Assembly (NCBI GenBank): GCA_022575985.1
Contig: JAKSXM010000014.1
Location: 12,400,001-12,464,000 of the forward strand
DNA length: 64,000 bases
Source: Anagrus nilaparvatae
Lineage: Eukaryota; Arthropoda; Insecta; Hymenoptera; Mymaridae
Direction of reading: 5' to 3'
The position numbers were made by a program, and so were the translations under genes. Of this stretch, positions 27,201-38,552 are shown one piece after another. Each line of letters begins with the position of its first letter. Position 1 is the first letter of the stretch. A model generated the notes under the pieces. The model had not been told where the DNA came from. It did no database searches and saw only the letters and a program-made list of their open reading frames with translations.

Positions 27201-27956
27201 TTAATTTGATCATCAGCTTAGACCATTGGAATTAAGTGATTTTAAACTTTTTTAGTACACTGCTGTTTGTTAAAGAAAGAAATTGGCAAATGACATTTAA
27301 ACAGCACAGTTAGCAAGATTAAATTTGCAGTATAAATCTATTTTACAAAATTAGCTGATCATTGCAAGTCATTGTTAGTCATTTTGGACTTAGGATACTG
27401 GAGATGTGATTAGGGATAAACTTTATTTAAATCTACAAAAACTCTTCTATAATTTATTTTAATAATAATACTCAATTCTAAAATTTAAAATTCTACACAA
27501 AATGCTTTGTTACAAAATATTAAATAATCTTACCAGTCTTAAATTTTTAGCACTTGTTTTATTAAATATATCTTTAGTGAGGCGAGAATCTTCATCTAAT
27601 ATTCCAGAAACTTTTGCGCTAGGATACTTAGTACGAGAATGTGAAGACCTTTGCTCATTGATTTCATCTTCATCCGCTGAAGAAATTCATCATATTAAAA
27701 ATAACAATGTTTAATCTATTTCATTAGCCAATTACTTACCACCTAAATAGATTATTAATGCAGGATAAATATTTAAAGTGCCTTTCTTGTTTACGTAATA
27801 TATTTCATGAGAATTAAAATCATATATGGATTTAGGTTGAAATTTTCGAGAGCATTTTTCATCATGAAAAACTTCCTTAATACTGACTAAATCATTTTTC
27901 TTCGAAAGAGAAAACCTTACGTAAGCCAATTGAATAGACAAGCTATCTTTGCTCAT
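15237..27956 (-). CDS. CACTA accessory protein, 11 exons, possible BEN-like C terminus
   Basis: Exons, from the ATG, are 27956-27740, 27676-27534, 19041-18684, 18586-18221, 17944-17843, 17163-17038, 16263-16132, 16047-15955, 15899-15841, 15765-15491 and 15415-15237. All have GT...AG borders and phases agree from exon 1 to exon 9; most introns are phase 1. The product is about 680 aa. The N terminus (LAYVRF..., IYDFNSHEIYYVNKKG, ALIIYLG) resembles a domain I associate with insect proteins that also carry BEN domains. The middle has a coiled coil (exon 3) and a Ser/Arg-rich acidic linker. The last exons (SLFLSEASMFLWNKV...RHPCTPKKVEIL) look BEN-like, a DNA-binding fold. A one-base frame break lies at the exon 9/10 junction near 15765, so this copy may be damaged or the splice misread. 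I infer a DNA-binding partner of the transposase. The gene model was built by eye; there is no RNA evidence. Confidence 0.72.
19780..20215 (+). repeat. Degenerate ~110-130-bp tandem repeat
   Basis: Three to four poorly conserved units share a 'cccattatc...taaaaaatc(t/c)ag' pattern (about 19830, 19930, 20040 and 20180). It lies in the large second intron of the accessory gene. The open frames on both strands here are artefacts. Confidence 0.45.
20229..26870. repeat. ~6.6-kb array of the ~128-bp satellite
   Basis: About 50 units. The consensus contains 'ccgccatcttggaaaattgg', 'aaaatatgctggggcaaaaa', 'ttttcattcataaaaacgtt' and 'ctcgacctcgaaaaccccct'. At its right end (26690-26870) are the module 'ccctcgtacggttcattttc' and a terminus 'taactacgtggttatttttg'. 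These match the end of the foldback element at 40842-43037, so the array is probably a one-sided or decayed foldback element. The many 60-110-aa minus-strand open frames are satellite read-through. The array sits inside intron 2 of the accessory gene. Confidence 0.9.
21160..25510. repeat. 1,535-bp higher-order repeat, nearly three copies
   Basis: Blocks of 12 satellite units repeat with exact 1,535-bp spacing (identical landmarks at 21169, 22704 and 24239). Private variants recur together, such as the single 'ttttttgtgtctgcc' unit near 22450 and 23985. The third copy is about two units short. The near-identity implies very recent unequal exchange, or an assembly or read-through duplication. 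Confidence 0.88.
26871..27500. other. Intron sequence without recognised feature
   Basis: AT-rich part of intron 2 of the accessory gene, between the satellite terminus and exon 2. Nothing recognised. Confidence 0.5.
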
Positions 27957-28335
27957 TTTATAATGCTGTGATGCTTTCGTTATTTTTAACTTGTAACTAA
28001 TTGTTATTAACTAATTATTTTTATCTATTTTAAATTATTTAAATTTCAATAAAAATTATTTGCAAACAATTTAAATTTAAATAAGACTTTTAATATTTTT
28101 TACAAACTAATTCAATAATTCTGAAAAAATTAACCTTATAATTTATATTTTCATTTTCTATCACTTAGCATTCATTTGTCTTGAAGTTAGATGATAAAAA
28201 TTTTTTCATGTAACAAACATATAGCCTAAAAATCTTACATTTAATAAAAAATACAAGTTAATATTTTTTGTGTAAATATTTTAAAATTTCATTCTAATTT
28301 TAATTCAAAACCTCTAGTAAAAATATTAATTAAAA
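27957..28335. promoter_or_regulatory. Divergent promoter region of the two CACTA genes
   Basis: A 379-bp interval separates the ATG of the accessory gene (minus) from the ATG of the transposase (plus). It is AT-rich and repeat-free, in contrast to both flanking introns. Head-to-head placement means both genes must be driven from here. No single TATA box stands out among the A/T runs. Confidence 0.55.
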
Positions 28336-31300
28336 ATGAAAAGAAAGCGAGGATATTATAGAACCAAGACATCAGATACAGCGCTATATAAATACAGAAA
28401 ATTGGTTAGTTATTAAATTTAAAATATTATCAAATTATCATGTACGATGTAAGCAGAGTGAATTTTCATAAACTTTTAAAATCATTATTTCTCAACTGTA
28501 TTTTTAAAATTTTCATTATAACAAATATAGTTAAGTACAAAAATTTTTATACATTATTTGTTCTCTTATTATAAAATTTTTGCAGAGAATTCATTTGTAT
28601 AATTGATCATAAAAAGTAATTTTATTAATTTTTAATTAAAGAGCAATCCTGCGAGTAAATATCTGCAATACTCTTTTGCAAATAAAAATGTTTCAGAACC
28701 TATAAACGTTTGCTAGTTGACCCGAGCCCTCATGAGTTTGATGCTGTTAATTTGGGTGCCTTTTTATCAGACAGGTTTTACTAATAAAAATCTATAAAAA
28801 GTAAAAATAATAGTGAAAACTTTTGTTCAGATTGTAAAAATTCCTAATTGATTCACAGGTAGCAGGTGCAATAAAAATTCTTTATTTAAAAAATTAATTA
28901 TTTAATCCCTTCTAATAATCTGATTCATTTTAATGCACTCAATCCTTAAAATTTGAAAAAATTCACATGTAAAATTAATCATTGAATTTTAAAAAATTAC
29001 TTGAAAGGGCATGATTTTTTGTTTTAATTAAAATGTAGAAATTTTTTGAATCATCTTTATTATTGTAAATTAAGGATTGACAATAATTATTTTAAAAAAA
29101 ATTTTTATTTTTATTTTTTTGGATAAAGCATAAAGTTTTTATGCTAGCAATATTATGAAGCTGAGTTCTTCAAATTAATTAAAATTAACTACTTCCAAAT
29201 ATAAAAATAATTATCAAATAAAAGTCATAATTTTGTAATTTGATTCATCATATATGAAATTGGTTTCTACAAATTTTAAACCTGAACAGAAAAAATTAAG
29301 TGGCAGGTAATATGATCCATTTAAGGCTCTTTGTAATTCCCTACCAAAACAAACAGGTGTATGTCACGTAAACGGGTGTATGGTGGCCACCGTACGGCCG
29401 CTGGTGGGCCACCTAACATTAAGAGCATTCCGTGTGTTCTACCAACAAATATAGTATGTATATTCGTTGGTTCTACTATACGTCGATAATCTGGTAAGTT
29501 TTAGTAAGAAAAACCCCTGTTTTGCTTTCTAAGTTTTTTCAGCGGAAAAACTTTAGATCAAAATTTCCTCTTACAGGAAGTTTTGTTTTTCAATAATCTC
29601 GAGCCCGCAACTATTATTTTTTTTTGAAAATTGATAATTTTTCGCAAATATCAGAAAACAAAGTTAAACTTTTAACTTTAGAGCGTTCTGCAAAAATGCT
29701 TGTCAGAATACTTCTTTACTTTATTTTCTAATATTTGCGAAAAGTTACTCATTTTCCAAAAAATAATAGTTGCGCGCCCGAGATTATTGAAAAATAAAAT
29801 TTCCTGTAAGAGGAAATTTTGATCAAACGTTTTTTTGCTGAGAAAACTTGGAAAGCAAAACAGGGGTTTTTCTTACTAAAACTTACCAGATTATCGATGT
29901 ATAGTAGAGCACACGGGGAATGCTCTTAAGACGGCAATCCACCCGTTTATTCTAGTAAGGTTATTTCTCAAGAAAATGAAAAATAAATAAACGCAATAAG
30001 ATTATGTCAAAGTACACAATAGTAACCATAAAGTATTTTAACATTAACTCAAAAAAATTTCGGGTCAACTCCTAAAATACCTTTGGGGTGAAAATGAACC
30101 ATGCGAGAAAAAGCAGATATCTTAGAGATATAATTTTTAATTTTTCACCTCAATGTATTTTCCAGTTTTCCAAGATGGTAGACCAACAAACATAAAAGCC
30201 GGAACTTTATTTATTACCCGTGACTTTAAGTGGAAAAGGAAAACCACTTTTATTGATGACATGTTACATTTTTTCACCAAAACTTGTTTTCCAATTTTTC
30301 AAGATGGTGGGCTGAAAAAAAATCAAAAAAGGAACAATCTGCACTACAAGGGTTGAGTTGAAGATTGAGAAAAATATTTTTATAAATGAAAAATTTTTGT
30401 TTTGTCACCCCAACATATTTTCCAATTTTTCAATATGGCTGACCAAAAAACAAAAGAAAAGAACTTTCTACATTGTCTGGGCATTTTGAAGGTTGCGAAA
30501 AAAGCTGTCGTTGATAAAATTTTTTTTATTGATCCTAGCATATTTTCCGTTATCCCAATATTTCAGACCAAAAATCATAAAAAAAGAACTTCTATCACCT
30601 GGGGGTTCTCGAGGTTGAGAAAAACGTTTTTCGTTAATAAAAATTTTTATTTTTTTTACCCCAATATATTTTCCAATTTTCCAAATGGCTAACCAACAAA
30701 CATAAAAAAAGAACTTCCTAAATTGTCTAGGGATTTTCGAGTTTGATAAAAACGTTTTCCGTTAATAAAAAAATTTTTTTTGTCACCCCAAAATATTTTC
30801 CAATTTTCCAAGATGGCGGTAACAAAAAAAAAAATAGGAACTTTGTATATTACCTGAGGGTTTTGTAGGTTAAGAAAAACGTTTTTATTTATAAAAATTT
30901 TCTTTTTTCACTCAAGCATATTTTCCGATTTTCCAATATAGCTGGCCAAAAATCATAAAAAAAAGAACTTTGTACATTGTCTGGGGGTTTTCAAGGTTAA
31001 GGAAAACGTTTCCGTTGATAAAAATTTTCATTTTTTTTACCCAGCATATTTTCCGACTTTCCAATATGCTCCCGGGGGAAAAAATAAAACGTGAAATACA
31101 ACATCGTTTACAATATGATAAATGATATTATATACGGCTCTAAATACAACGTCGTAAACGATTGCTATCTTTTGGCCGAAAAAACGACGTCCTAAATGAT
31201 GTTGTTTTAATAAATTATGCAAGAAAATTGTCAAAAAAGGACTATATTTTTGTATTTGTCAATTAAAAAATTTTGAATTCTAATTTAATTTTGACTAACC

Positions 31301-34300
31301 CGGGTTCATCCATGAGAGCAAAAAGTTACATACGAAAAAGTATAAGGCAGTGTATGTAAAAGGTATATTATTTTCAAGATAAATTCGCGTCTTATAAGCA
31401 GTTGAAAATACATTTTATTAACGAATACAAAAAAAGGCGAGAGGCCATCTACGTTTAAAAAAAATATTTAAAATATTATTTTTTTTAAATCTTCTAGATG
31501 GCACCTTCTATTTTTTCTTATCTCGTTAATAAAATGTATTTTCAACTGCTTATAAGACGCGAATTTATCTTGAAAATAATATACCTTTTACATAAACTGA
31601 CTTATACTTTTTCGTATGTAATTTTTTGCACTCATGGATAAACCCGGGTTATTCAATATTAAATTAGAATTCAAAATTTTTTTAATTTACAGATATCAGA
31701 GTATGCAGATATTCTCAAAAATATAGTCATTTTTTGACAATTTCTTTGCATAATTTATGAAAACAACATCATTTAGGACGTTGTTTTTTCGGCCAAAAGA
31801 TAGCAATCGTTTACGACGTTGTATTTAGAGCCGTATAAAATATCATTTATTATATTGTAAACGATGTTGTATTTCACGTTGTATTTTTCCCCCGGGCTGG
31901 ACCAATAACATAAAAAATAATTTTCAACGTTTCCTGGGGATTTTTGAGGTTGAAAAATACGTTCTTATAAATGAAAATTTTTATTTTTTACCATAAGCAA
32001 GTTTTCAGATTTTCCAACATGGCAGAAAAAAAAGGAAAAAAATGAATTTTTTAACATTGACTTGGGTTTTTGAGGTTTCGAAAAACGTTTTCACTGATAA
32101 AAATTTTCATATTTTTGCCCCAGAATATTTTTCAATTTTCCAATATGGTGGACCAAAAAACATAAAAAAACTTTCTGCAATACCTGGGGGTTTTGCTAGA
32201 TTGAGAAAAACATTTTAATGAATAAAAATTTTTGATTTTTCACCCCAGCCGACTTTCATATTTCCGATTCTACGAAGTTTTCTCATTTTCTCATTTTTGT
32301 TAAAAAATTTTTCTTATAAATGAGACAATTATTTTATTTTTGAACATAAAAATTTTTTATTTTATAAATATTTTGAATTATAAAGGGTTGATAAAAGGTG
32401 TTAAAGTTTATGTGTAAAAAAGTGTGCTGATTACTTACGTGATTTTTCTGGGCTGAATGGTCAGAAATGCAAAAACAAAGAAAATTCTTAAAATTAGTAG
32501 TTTTCCATATAAAAAATATAGTAAAATTAAAAATTTTCGCTAGATCCTACCCTAACAAACTTCAAAGTAGGCCGTACTTTGGCTGGTTTTGGCCGGTTTC
32601 AGCTAGTTTCATCTGGTTTTAATGAGTTTTAACCAAAAAATTGGTAATAGTTGTTAAAAAAAGAAAATTTTAGGGGAAAATAAAGAAAATTCAATCCTGA
32701 ATAAGCTTAATAACAGTATAATGTTTTTATCATATGATTTAATCATATTTTTTCGAACTATGCTGCGAATTTCTTTTTTAACAGTACTTTTTTGCTCGAA
32801 AAAACTTTTTGATGGAAAACTTGGAAAATTCCGGAAAAAACTTTATGCTAAACTTACCTGGTTCCACCTGGTGTCATCCGGAATCCGTCTGGATTTCATG
32901 GTTATGATCAGAATAAAAGTTTCAGTTTTCAACACAAAAGAAAATTTCCAAAAACTTAGGAAAATTCAATTCTGATAAACTTTATAACTTTTTTTAATCA
33001 ATAAACGTCGAAAATGAAAATTTATACATTACCAGCGAGTTTTCGAGGTTGAGAAAAAGTTTTTATGAGTGAAAATTTGCATATTTTCATCCCGGCATAT
33101 TTTCCGATTTTCCAATATGGCGGACCAATAAACATCCCAAAAAGAAACTTTATACATTACCAGGTGGTTTTCGAGGTCCGTGTCAGTAAGGTGCAAAAAA
33201 ATGGTTTGAGATAAACTCGTTTAAAGTTTTTTTTTCACACAGGAGACTCAAAAGTAATTATTGAAAATAGGCTTAAAAATAGTACTTAAAATGCTCCGAT
33301 TTTTCTAAAAATTTTTTCCCGCACTTTTAAATAGTTATACTTTCAAAAAATACAAAAAAATTTGAAGTACCAAATTACCTTAAAATAAATAATTTTTTTA
33401 AAATTAAATATAGGGTAAATGCACCAGTAAATAGCCACCTTCAGTGAATGATCAATACCGTGTATTAATGGAAAACGACAGTCATTAACTAGTGAATCTA
33501 CCCTAATGTTTACTATCTTATATGAAAAAAAGTTTTTTAATTTTAATCATCTTGATTTTATTTAAATCTTCGTAAAGATGTTGAAGCCGATTTTCATTAA
33601 GGAGCCGGTAAAGAACAACCGATAGCGACATGAGTTATTTCAAATTAATTCATTTTTTTGTAAATATAAACATTTGAATTCTATTTTATCCACTTCGTAA
33701 TTAAATTTTGTGCCAATGAAAAAAAAATAAATATCTCAAAATTTACTATAAAAAAAGTTGGATTTCCTAATTTAATTTTGTAATTAAAATTTTTCTATTC
33801 CCAAAGTTTCTAGTCACTGTTTGACAACTCCTTCCGTGATATAGAAACTTAATAATGATTTTAAAAGTTTATTTACTTGTGTAACATATACATTGTTGTT
33901 TACTTGTAATATACGTATATATATTAATATATATTATATATTATCAATTAACCTTATTTTTGTCACATCTAAATTAAATTTATAAAAAATGAAATTTTTT
34001 TTAGATAAAATTGCTGACTAATAAGAACATTCTTGATAGAAATGCTTGTAACTATAATGAAGCGTATGATTTTGATATGGAGTATTTCTCTGATGAAGGT
34101 GATGAAACCAATAATGATTTTCCTGAAGCAATAAACGTAACTTATAAATTCTTCCAAATTTTTATTTTCATTTTATGCAAAGATTCATACTCCATTAATC
34201 AAATTTTTTAAATGAATAAAATTAATTTCAACTAATTGCGTCGAATAGAGTTTTTATCCTAAAAGATAAATTATTTTTTAATGATAATATTTAATTATTA

Positions 34301-36943
34301 TAATTTAATTATTATACTATTTGAAAATTAAAAATTCATTTAATTCGGCCACACCCAGACGCTAATTGTACGAAAATATAGAACTAAAAAATATCTCACA
34401 CATGTTTTCGGAACGAGGGCTTATTTCATTCGTGTTTTATAATTCAAAACAAAATATAGTCAGTAAAAGCGAGTGCGTCTAAATTCGGAGAGAAAAATAA
34501 AATAAACTAAATTTTTTTCGTTCAAGAATCGTGAACGAATTAATTTTTTTTTTCAATATTTTTTAGTTCCATATTTTCGTACGAGTAGCAGCTGGGTGCA
34601 TAATAAGTAATAACTTTGAGGTTACTATATAAATATTACACTCACATTTCATGCTGATTTTGAGAAGTTGAAGGTTTCAATGTAAATAATTAGTAAATTT
34701 TTGCGTTTTAGGGAGATGATGATGTAAATGAACTTTTTGATTTATTAACTTCCAATGAACTTGATGACGAAGAAATAGAAGAAAATAATAACTTAATTAA
34801 ATTTATTCAGTCACCTGGTTTTTTAGATATAGTCCGGATTCGTTCTGAAGTTAGGGTCGCTGATATATTCCTTATGATTTTAAAATATTCTTTGTCATCA
34901 GGAGTTTGTTTTACAAATCTTTGTAAACTGCTAAAAATAATTAATATTATTGTCGGAGATAGGCTATTACCAGATTCACGTCATTTGGTTGATAAAGTAT
35001 TGAATCATAACTTACAAATAGAGTACCATTTAATGTGTCCCAAATGTGAATCTTATATTGGACAATTCGAGAAAAAAAATAAGCGAATTTTTAATTGTGG
35101 TTCTTGTAAAGAGAATGTAAACACAAAAGAAATAAGTAATAATGATTTTTTTATTATTATTGACCCAACTCCTGTTATTTCTGCAGTTATAGTAGATAAT
35201 TATGAATATTATCAAAATTCTGTAATAAATCGTGTCTATAATGAGAATGAAATAACTGATATTATGGATGGCAAAGGTTACCAAGATTTTATAAATTTGA
35301 TTCCTGAAGATCACAAGAATAAGTACCTTACAGGCATATTCAACTCTGATGGTTCAGTTAAGTTTACTGGGTCTAAAAATTCATTGTGGCCTATATACTT
35401 GTTAATTAATGAATTGCCCATTCAAGAAAGACTTAAAAATACATTTTTATGTGGTCTTTGGTTTGGTAGAAAAAAACCAGATATGGCAATATATACCACA
35501 CACTTCGTCAAAAAAATGAATCAAATTTTGCAAATTGGAATACCATGTACTATTAATAATATAACAATAAAATTTAGACTATATTTAATCATATGTTGTG
35601 TTGATTCTGTAGCTAGAGCTATAATACAATTACTGAAGCAGTTTAATGGCCATTATGGATGCAGCTGGTGCCTGCATCCTGGGGTTTGGATAGATGGGAG
35701 CATAAGGTACATTATCTTACCTTATTCTCCAGATTTAAGAAGCGTAACTCAGTCTTTACCGTATTTTAAAGAAATTGTAAAAAGGGGTGTCGAAGTGAGA
35801 GGTTTTATTGGAATACCACCTATAATAAATTTACGACATTTTGATTTTATAAAAGGTTTTGTACCTGATTCATTACATTGTTGTTGCGAAGGTGTGAGTT
35901 CTCAATTTTTGGAGTACTATTTAAGTGATCTAACAGTAGATCAAATAAATTTTCTTGATAATATATTATTAAATATTAAGGCTCCTAGTCAAATAGAAAG
36001 ATTATCTAGACCTGTTACAGATAGGGGTCATTGGACAGCGAGAGATTATGAAAATTTTACTTTATATTATAGTGTACCAATGCTAAGAATATTTATAAGC
36101 TCCACGAAAATAAAGCATTGGTCTTTATATGTTTCATCTTTGTATAAATTGCAGAGCAGTTCCATAAAACGATCCGAGTTAAGTAGAATAAATAAAGATT
36201 TACGACGATTTGTTTATGAAACAGAAAAGTTATTTTCAGCAACTGCTATGACGTACAACGTACATCAAATGATTCACTTGACAGAAAGTGTTTATTACTG
36301 GGGTCCAATTTGGGCTCATACAACGTATTGTTTTGAAACCGCGAATAAAAGAATCCAAGATGCTATTTTCAGTGCTAAAGGAGTTCACGAACAATTAATA
36401 AGATTTAGTAATTTTCAAATAAGCATGAATATTATAGAAAATGCGATTGAAGCTGATATGCCCGAAGAAGTTAAAGAATATTGTGATGAAATGACATTCC
36501 GGAAAACCAAAAAAGCACGTAAGTCTTTAGGTGTTACATATTTTGGAAGCTCTCAAGTTCCTGATAGCTACACAATGAAAAAATTTAACTTACCTCTAAA
36601 TTGTTTAATTTATCAGCGTATGGTAAAAAATAAATGTTTATTTATTTCTGGTAATAAAGTAAATCCACGCTCAAGTAATGCCTTTGCTCAGTTAGAAAAT
36701 AATCAATTTATCCACATTAAAGAATTTATTGTTTGTAATTCCTTGGAAGAAGAAGACTTAACTATTTATAATTTAATTAATGTTCGTAAAGATCCTCATT
36801 GTTCCCATATATATCAAATAACATCCATATCAAGAGATGAATATGCATGTTCAACAAAAAATATTAAGAAAATATGCGTTTACTATAGTTTGAACGAATT
36901 AGAATTGTATATTTCACCTGTTTGTAACATGTTGTATTATTAA
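28336..36943 (+). CDS. CACTA/EnSpm transposase, three exons, about 810 aa
   Basis: Exons are 28336-28404, 34005-34136 and 34712-36943; both introns are phase 0 with GT...AG ends, and the reading frame is intact. Exon 1 starts with a basic MKRKRGYYR. An acidic stretch and the EIEENNNLIKFIQSPGF region follow. A Cys4 cluster (MCPKCES...FNCGSCK) is near residues 175-200. The core has DSVARA, then QFNGHYGCSWCLHPG at about 377-391, and VPDSLHCCCEGV near 452. These blocks are typical of the Transposase_21 family of EnSpm/CACTA elements. Near 585, NVHQMIHL...YYWGPIWAHTTYCFE matches the DUF4218-like region that follows in the same family. The product should cut and paste the element in the nucleus. 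Intron 1 (5.6 kb) carries foldback elements and satellite. Exons 1 and 2 are by-eye predictions; exon 3 is certain. Confidence 0.9.
28405..29370. other. 5' part of transposase intron 1
   Basis: AT-rich intron sequence. I see no repeat unit or coding frame before the foldback element at 29371. Confidence 0.5.
29371..29947. mobile_element. TA-flanked foldback element in transposase intron 1
   Basis: The termini AACGGGTG and CACCCGTT are flanked by TA (29369-29370 and 29948-29949). Long complementary arms run about 29425-29640 and 29700-29915 ('ctggtaagttttagtaagaa' against its inverse). It is non-coding. The TA duplication suggests a Tc1/mariner-type MITE. Confidence 0.7.
30060..33200 (+). repeat. 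Diverged ~128-bp satellite in transposase intron 1
   Basis: It begins with the module 'gggtgaaaatgaaccatgcg' (about 30080), followed by about ten units with 'ttttccaattttccaagatg' and 'gaggttgagaaaaacgtttt' to 32250. More units follow at 33000-33190. It is interrupted by the CCCGGG foldback element at 31071-31896. The stretch 32577-32632 has a short 'ggctggttttggccggtttc'-type repeat. Units here are far more diverged than those at 20-26 kb. Confidence 0.75.
31071..31896. mobile_element. 826-bp foldback element with CCCGGG termini
   Basis: The ends are CCCGGGGGAAAAA and TTTTTCCCCCGGG with CT duplicated at 31069-31070 and 31897-31898. Both arms carry related blocks such as 'aatacaacgtcgtaaacgat' and 'gttgtttt'. 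Excision with one CT restores the host satellite 'ccaatatg-ctggaccaataa', which supports both ends. It is non-autonomous. Confidence 0.8.
33200..34004. other. 3' end of transposase intron 1
   Basis: AT-rich intron sequence ending in the acceptor 'gaaattttttttag' before exon 2. No other feature. Confidence 0.5.
34352..34598. mobile_element. 247-bp MITE in transposase intron 2
   Basis: About 43-bp imperfect inverted ends: CACCCAGACGCTA at the left and TAGCAGCTGGGTG at the right, both with 'gtacgaaaatat' inside. The flanks are CA on each side (34350-34351 and 34599-34600). It lies wholly within the 575-bp intron 2, so it does not disturb the transposase frame. Confidence 0.7.
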
Positions 36944-38098
36944 AAATGTTTACACTTATTGTTATTATAAAATTTTAAAAAATTTAATCATTAAAGGCAT
37001 TTAGCACACATAGCCTTTGTAAGTTAAAATTATTTATTTAATAAAATATTTTAAAATTATCATAAAATATTTGGACAAAAATTTACCTTTAGTCATTTCA
37101 GTTTTTCATGGTTCTTGAAATTTCTTTGAAAGTCATATATGTATTAATATGAATTATAATCAACATTGAACATTTATATAATAAAGAAGGATAATTAGTG
37201 AATCACAAATCAAAAGGTAGGTGGGGGGGGGGGGGAGAAACCCTTTTAATTTAAAACGCCAGAGAGTCAAACCTTGATTGCGTAAGGACCGATGATTATG
37301 TTGATTTTGGTACATAAAATAATTCAGATCTAGATTACAAACTATAATAATATTAATTTAGTATTTAAAAAAAAAAGTTTCTTTTTATGTGATGTGAATC
37401 TCATTTTTATTAAAAAAATACTTTTCTTTCATAAAATCTTTACGATTTTGAAATTTTTTTATTATTTATAAAATCACAATTTCATTTTCTTAGTCCCAAA
37501 AAGTTAATGCTGGAAAGAAGGTATAGTAGATCTAGTTTATTTAAGTTTTCAAAGACCTAGACTTTAAATTTTATATTTTCATTAGGCTTTGTCTTAATTT
37601 ATAATTAGTTTTTAAATACCTTAAAATATATAATAGCTCAATTTATAAAAAAAGTTAACCATTTTTTACGGAAGTAATATTATTATAGATTTTATAAGGT
37701 GTTTTAAATATTATGTTACTATTATTATTTAATAAAATGTTCTAAAAATAAATAAAATTTAGTAATGATAATATAAAATAAGTATAATATATTAATAAAA
37801 TCAAAAAATTATTGAATCATTTTCGAAAAAATCAAAATTTATAAGATGTATAATATTTGCTCAATTTTTTTGGTTCCTCGCTAATGTAACCACAATTTTA
37901 TATTATTTATAATATTGATACATTGCCAACAATTTAAGAAAAATAGAATATACAATTAGAAATTACCAAAATATTCCATTATATATGTTTGAATTACAAC
38001 ATTGCATATTAAAATTTAAGAAATTTTAACAGATTTAAGTGTTTTTAATAAAAAATGAATAATTTTATCTTCAGTATTAGGAGTATATTTATTAGATA
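36944..38098. other. 3' flank of the transposase gene
   Basis: AT-rich sequence up to the right terminal repeat. One G14 run is at about 37227. No coding frame or repeat array is seen. Confidence 0.5.
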
Positions 38099-38217
38099 AT
38101 AATTACGTAATTATTACGTAATTAATACGTAATTATTACGTACTAAAATCGGTCAAATCAGTACGTAATAATTACGTACTTAAGTACGTAATTATTACCT
38201 ATTTTTTTTCACTAGTG
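38099..38217 (-). repeat. Right terminal inverted repeat of the CACTA element
   Basis: Reverse complement of 14278-14396 with only a few mismatches, including the 'acgtacttaagtacgt' palindrome and the final CACTAGTG. Confidence 0.88.
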
Positions 38218-38552
38218 CATCAATTGAAATGATAGATGGATTCAGACTAGTGTTATTTTTAGAGAAATTTGTTATTGGATTTTTGTGCTGATTTGATTTA
38301 TATTGTTCTTCGAACTGATTTGCAAAAGAATCGACTTTTTCTTTAGTTTCAGTATTTAAATTAGAAGGTCTAGGAGTATTTATAGATTCATAGTAGGTGC
38401 CTATCAAATTTAATTTTAATTTGGGGTCATTTATTATGAAATTTTTCTTCTCAGAATCTAGTGGGAGATCATTTATGTCGCAGTTGAATCTATCAAGTAG
38501 AGATGTATCATTTTTATTAATCAGTAATTCCTTGATTTCGATTGGAGTATTA
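38218..38552 (-). pseudogene. Non-LTR retrotransposon RT fragment (segment B)
   Basis: The minus-strand frame runs from NTPIEIKELLINKND through KLKLNLIGTYYESINTPRPS to NTSLNPSIISID. This is the linker between endonuclease and reverse transcriptase of a Jockey/I-type element. It is split from segment A by the foldback element at 38553-39527 and from segment C by the CACTA transposon; both joins are in frame. The last residues of the visible open frame (ALVKKNR) come from the CACTA terminus, not the retrotransposon. Confidence 0.8.

Larger units (their letters stand above)
14278..38217. mobile_element. Giant CACTA/EnSpm (CMC) transposon, 23.9 kb
   Basis: It starts CACTAGTG at 14278 and ends CACTAGTG at 38217, flanked by CA at 14276-14277 and 38218-38219. 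CACTA termini are diagnostic of the EnSpm/CACTA superfamily and a 2-3-bp duplication is usual. Inverted ends of about 118 bp are nearly identical, so the insertion looks young. It carries a transposase gene (plus) and an accessory gene (minus) in divergent orientation, plus about 14 kb of satellite and nested foldback elements confined to their introns. Excising it restores the interrupted retrotransposon frame. The accessory gene has one apparent frame break, so autonomy is uncertain. Confidence 0.92.

Noticed and set aside
32721..32975. An 84-aa plus-strand open frame in transposase intron 1.
   Set aside because: Low-complexity, no recognisable motif, lies between satellite blocks and is not part of the splice model.
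35030..35314. Antisense open frame within the transposase gene.
   Set aside because: Shadow of the well-supported plus-strand transposase exon.
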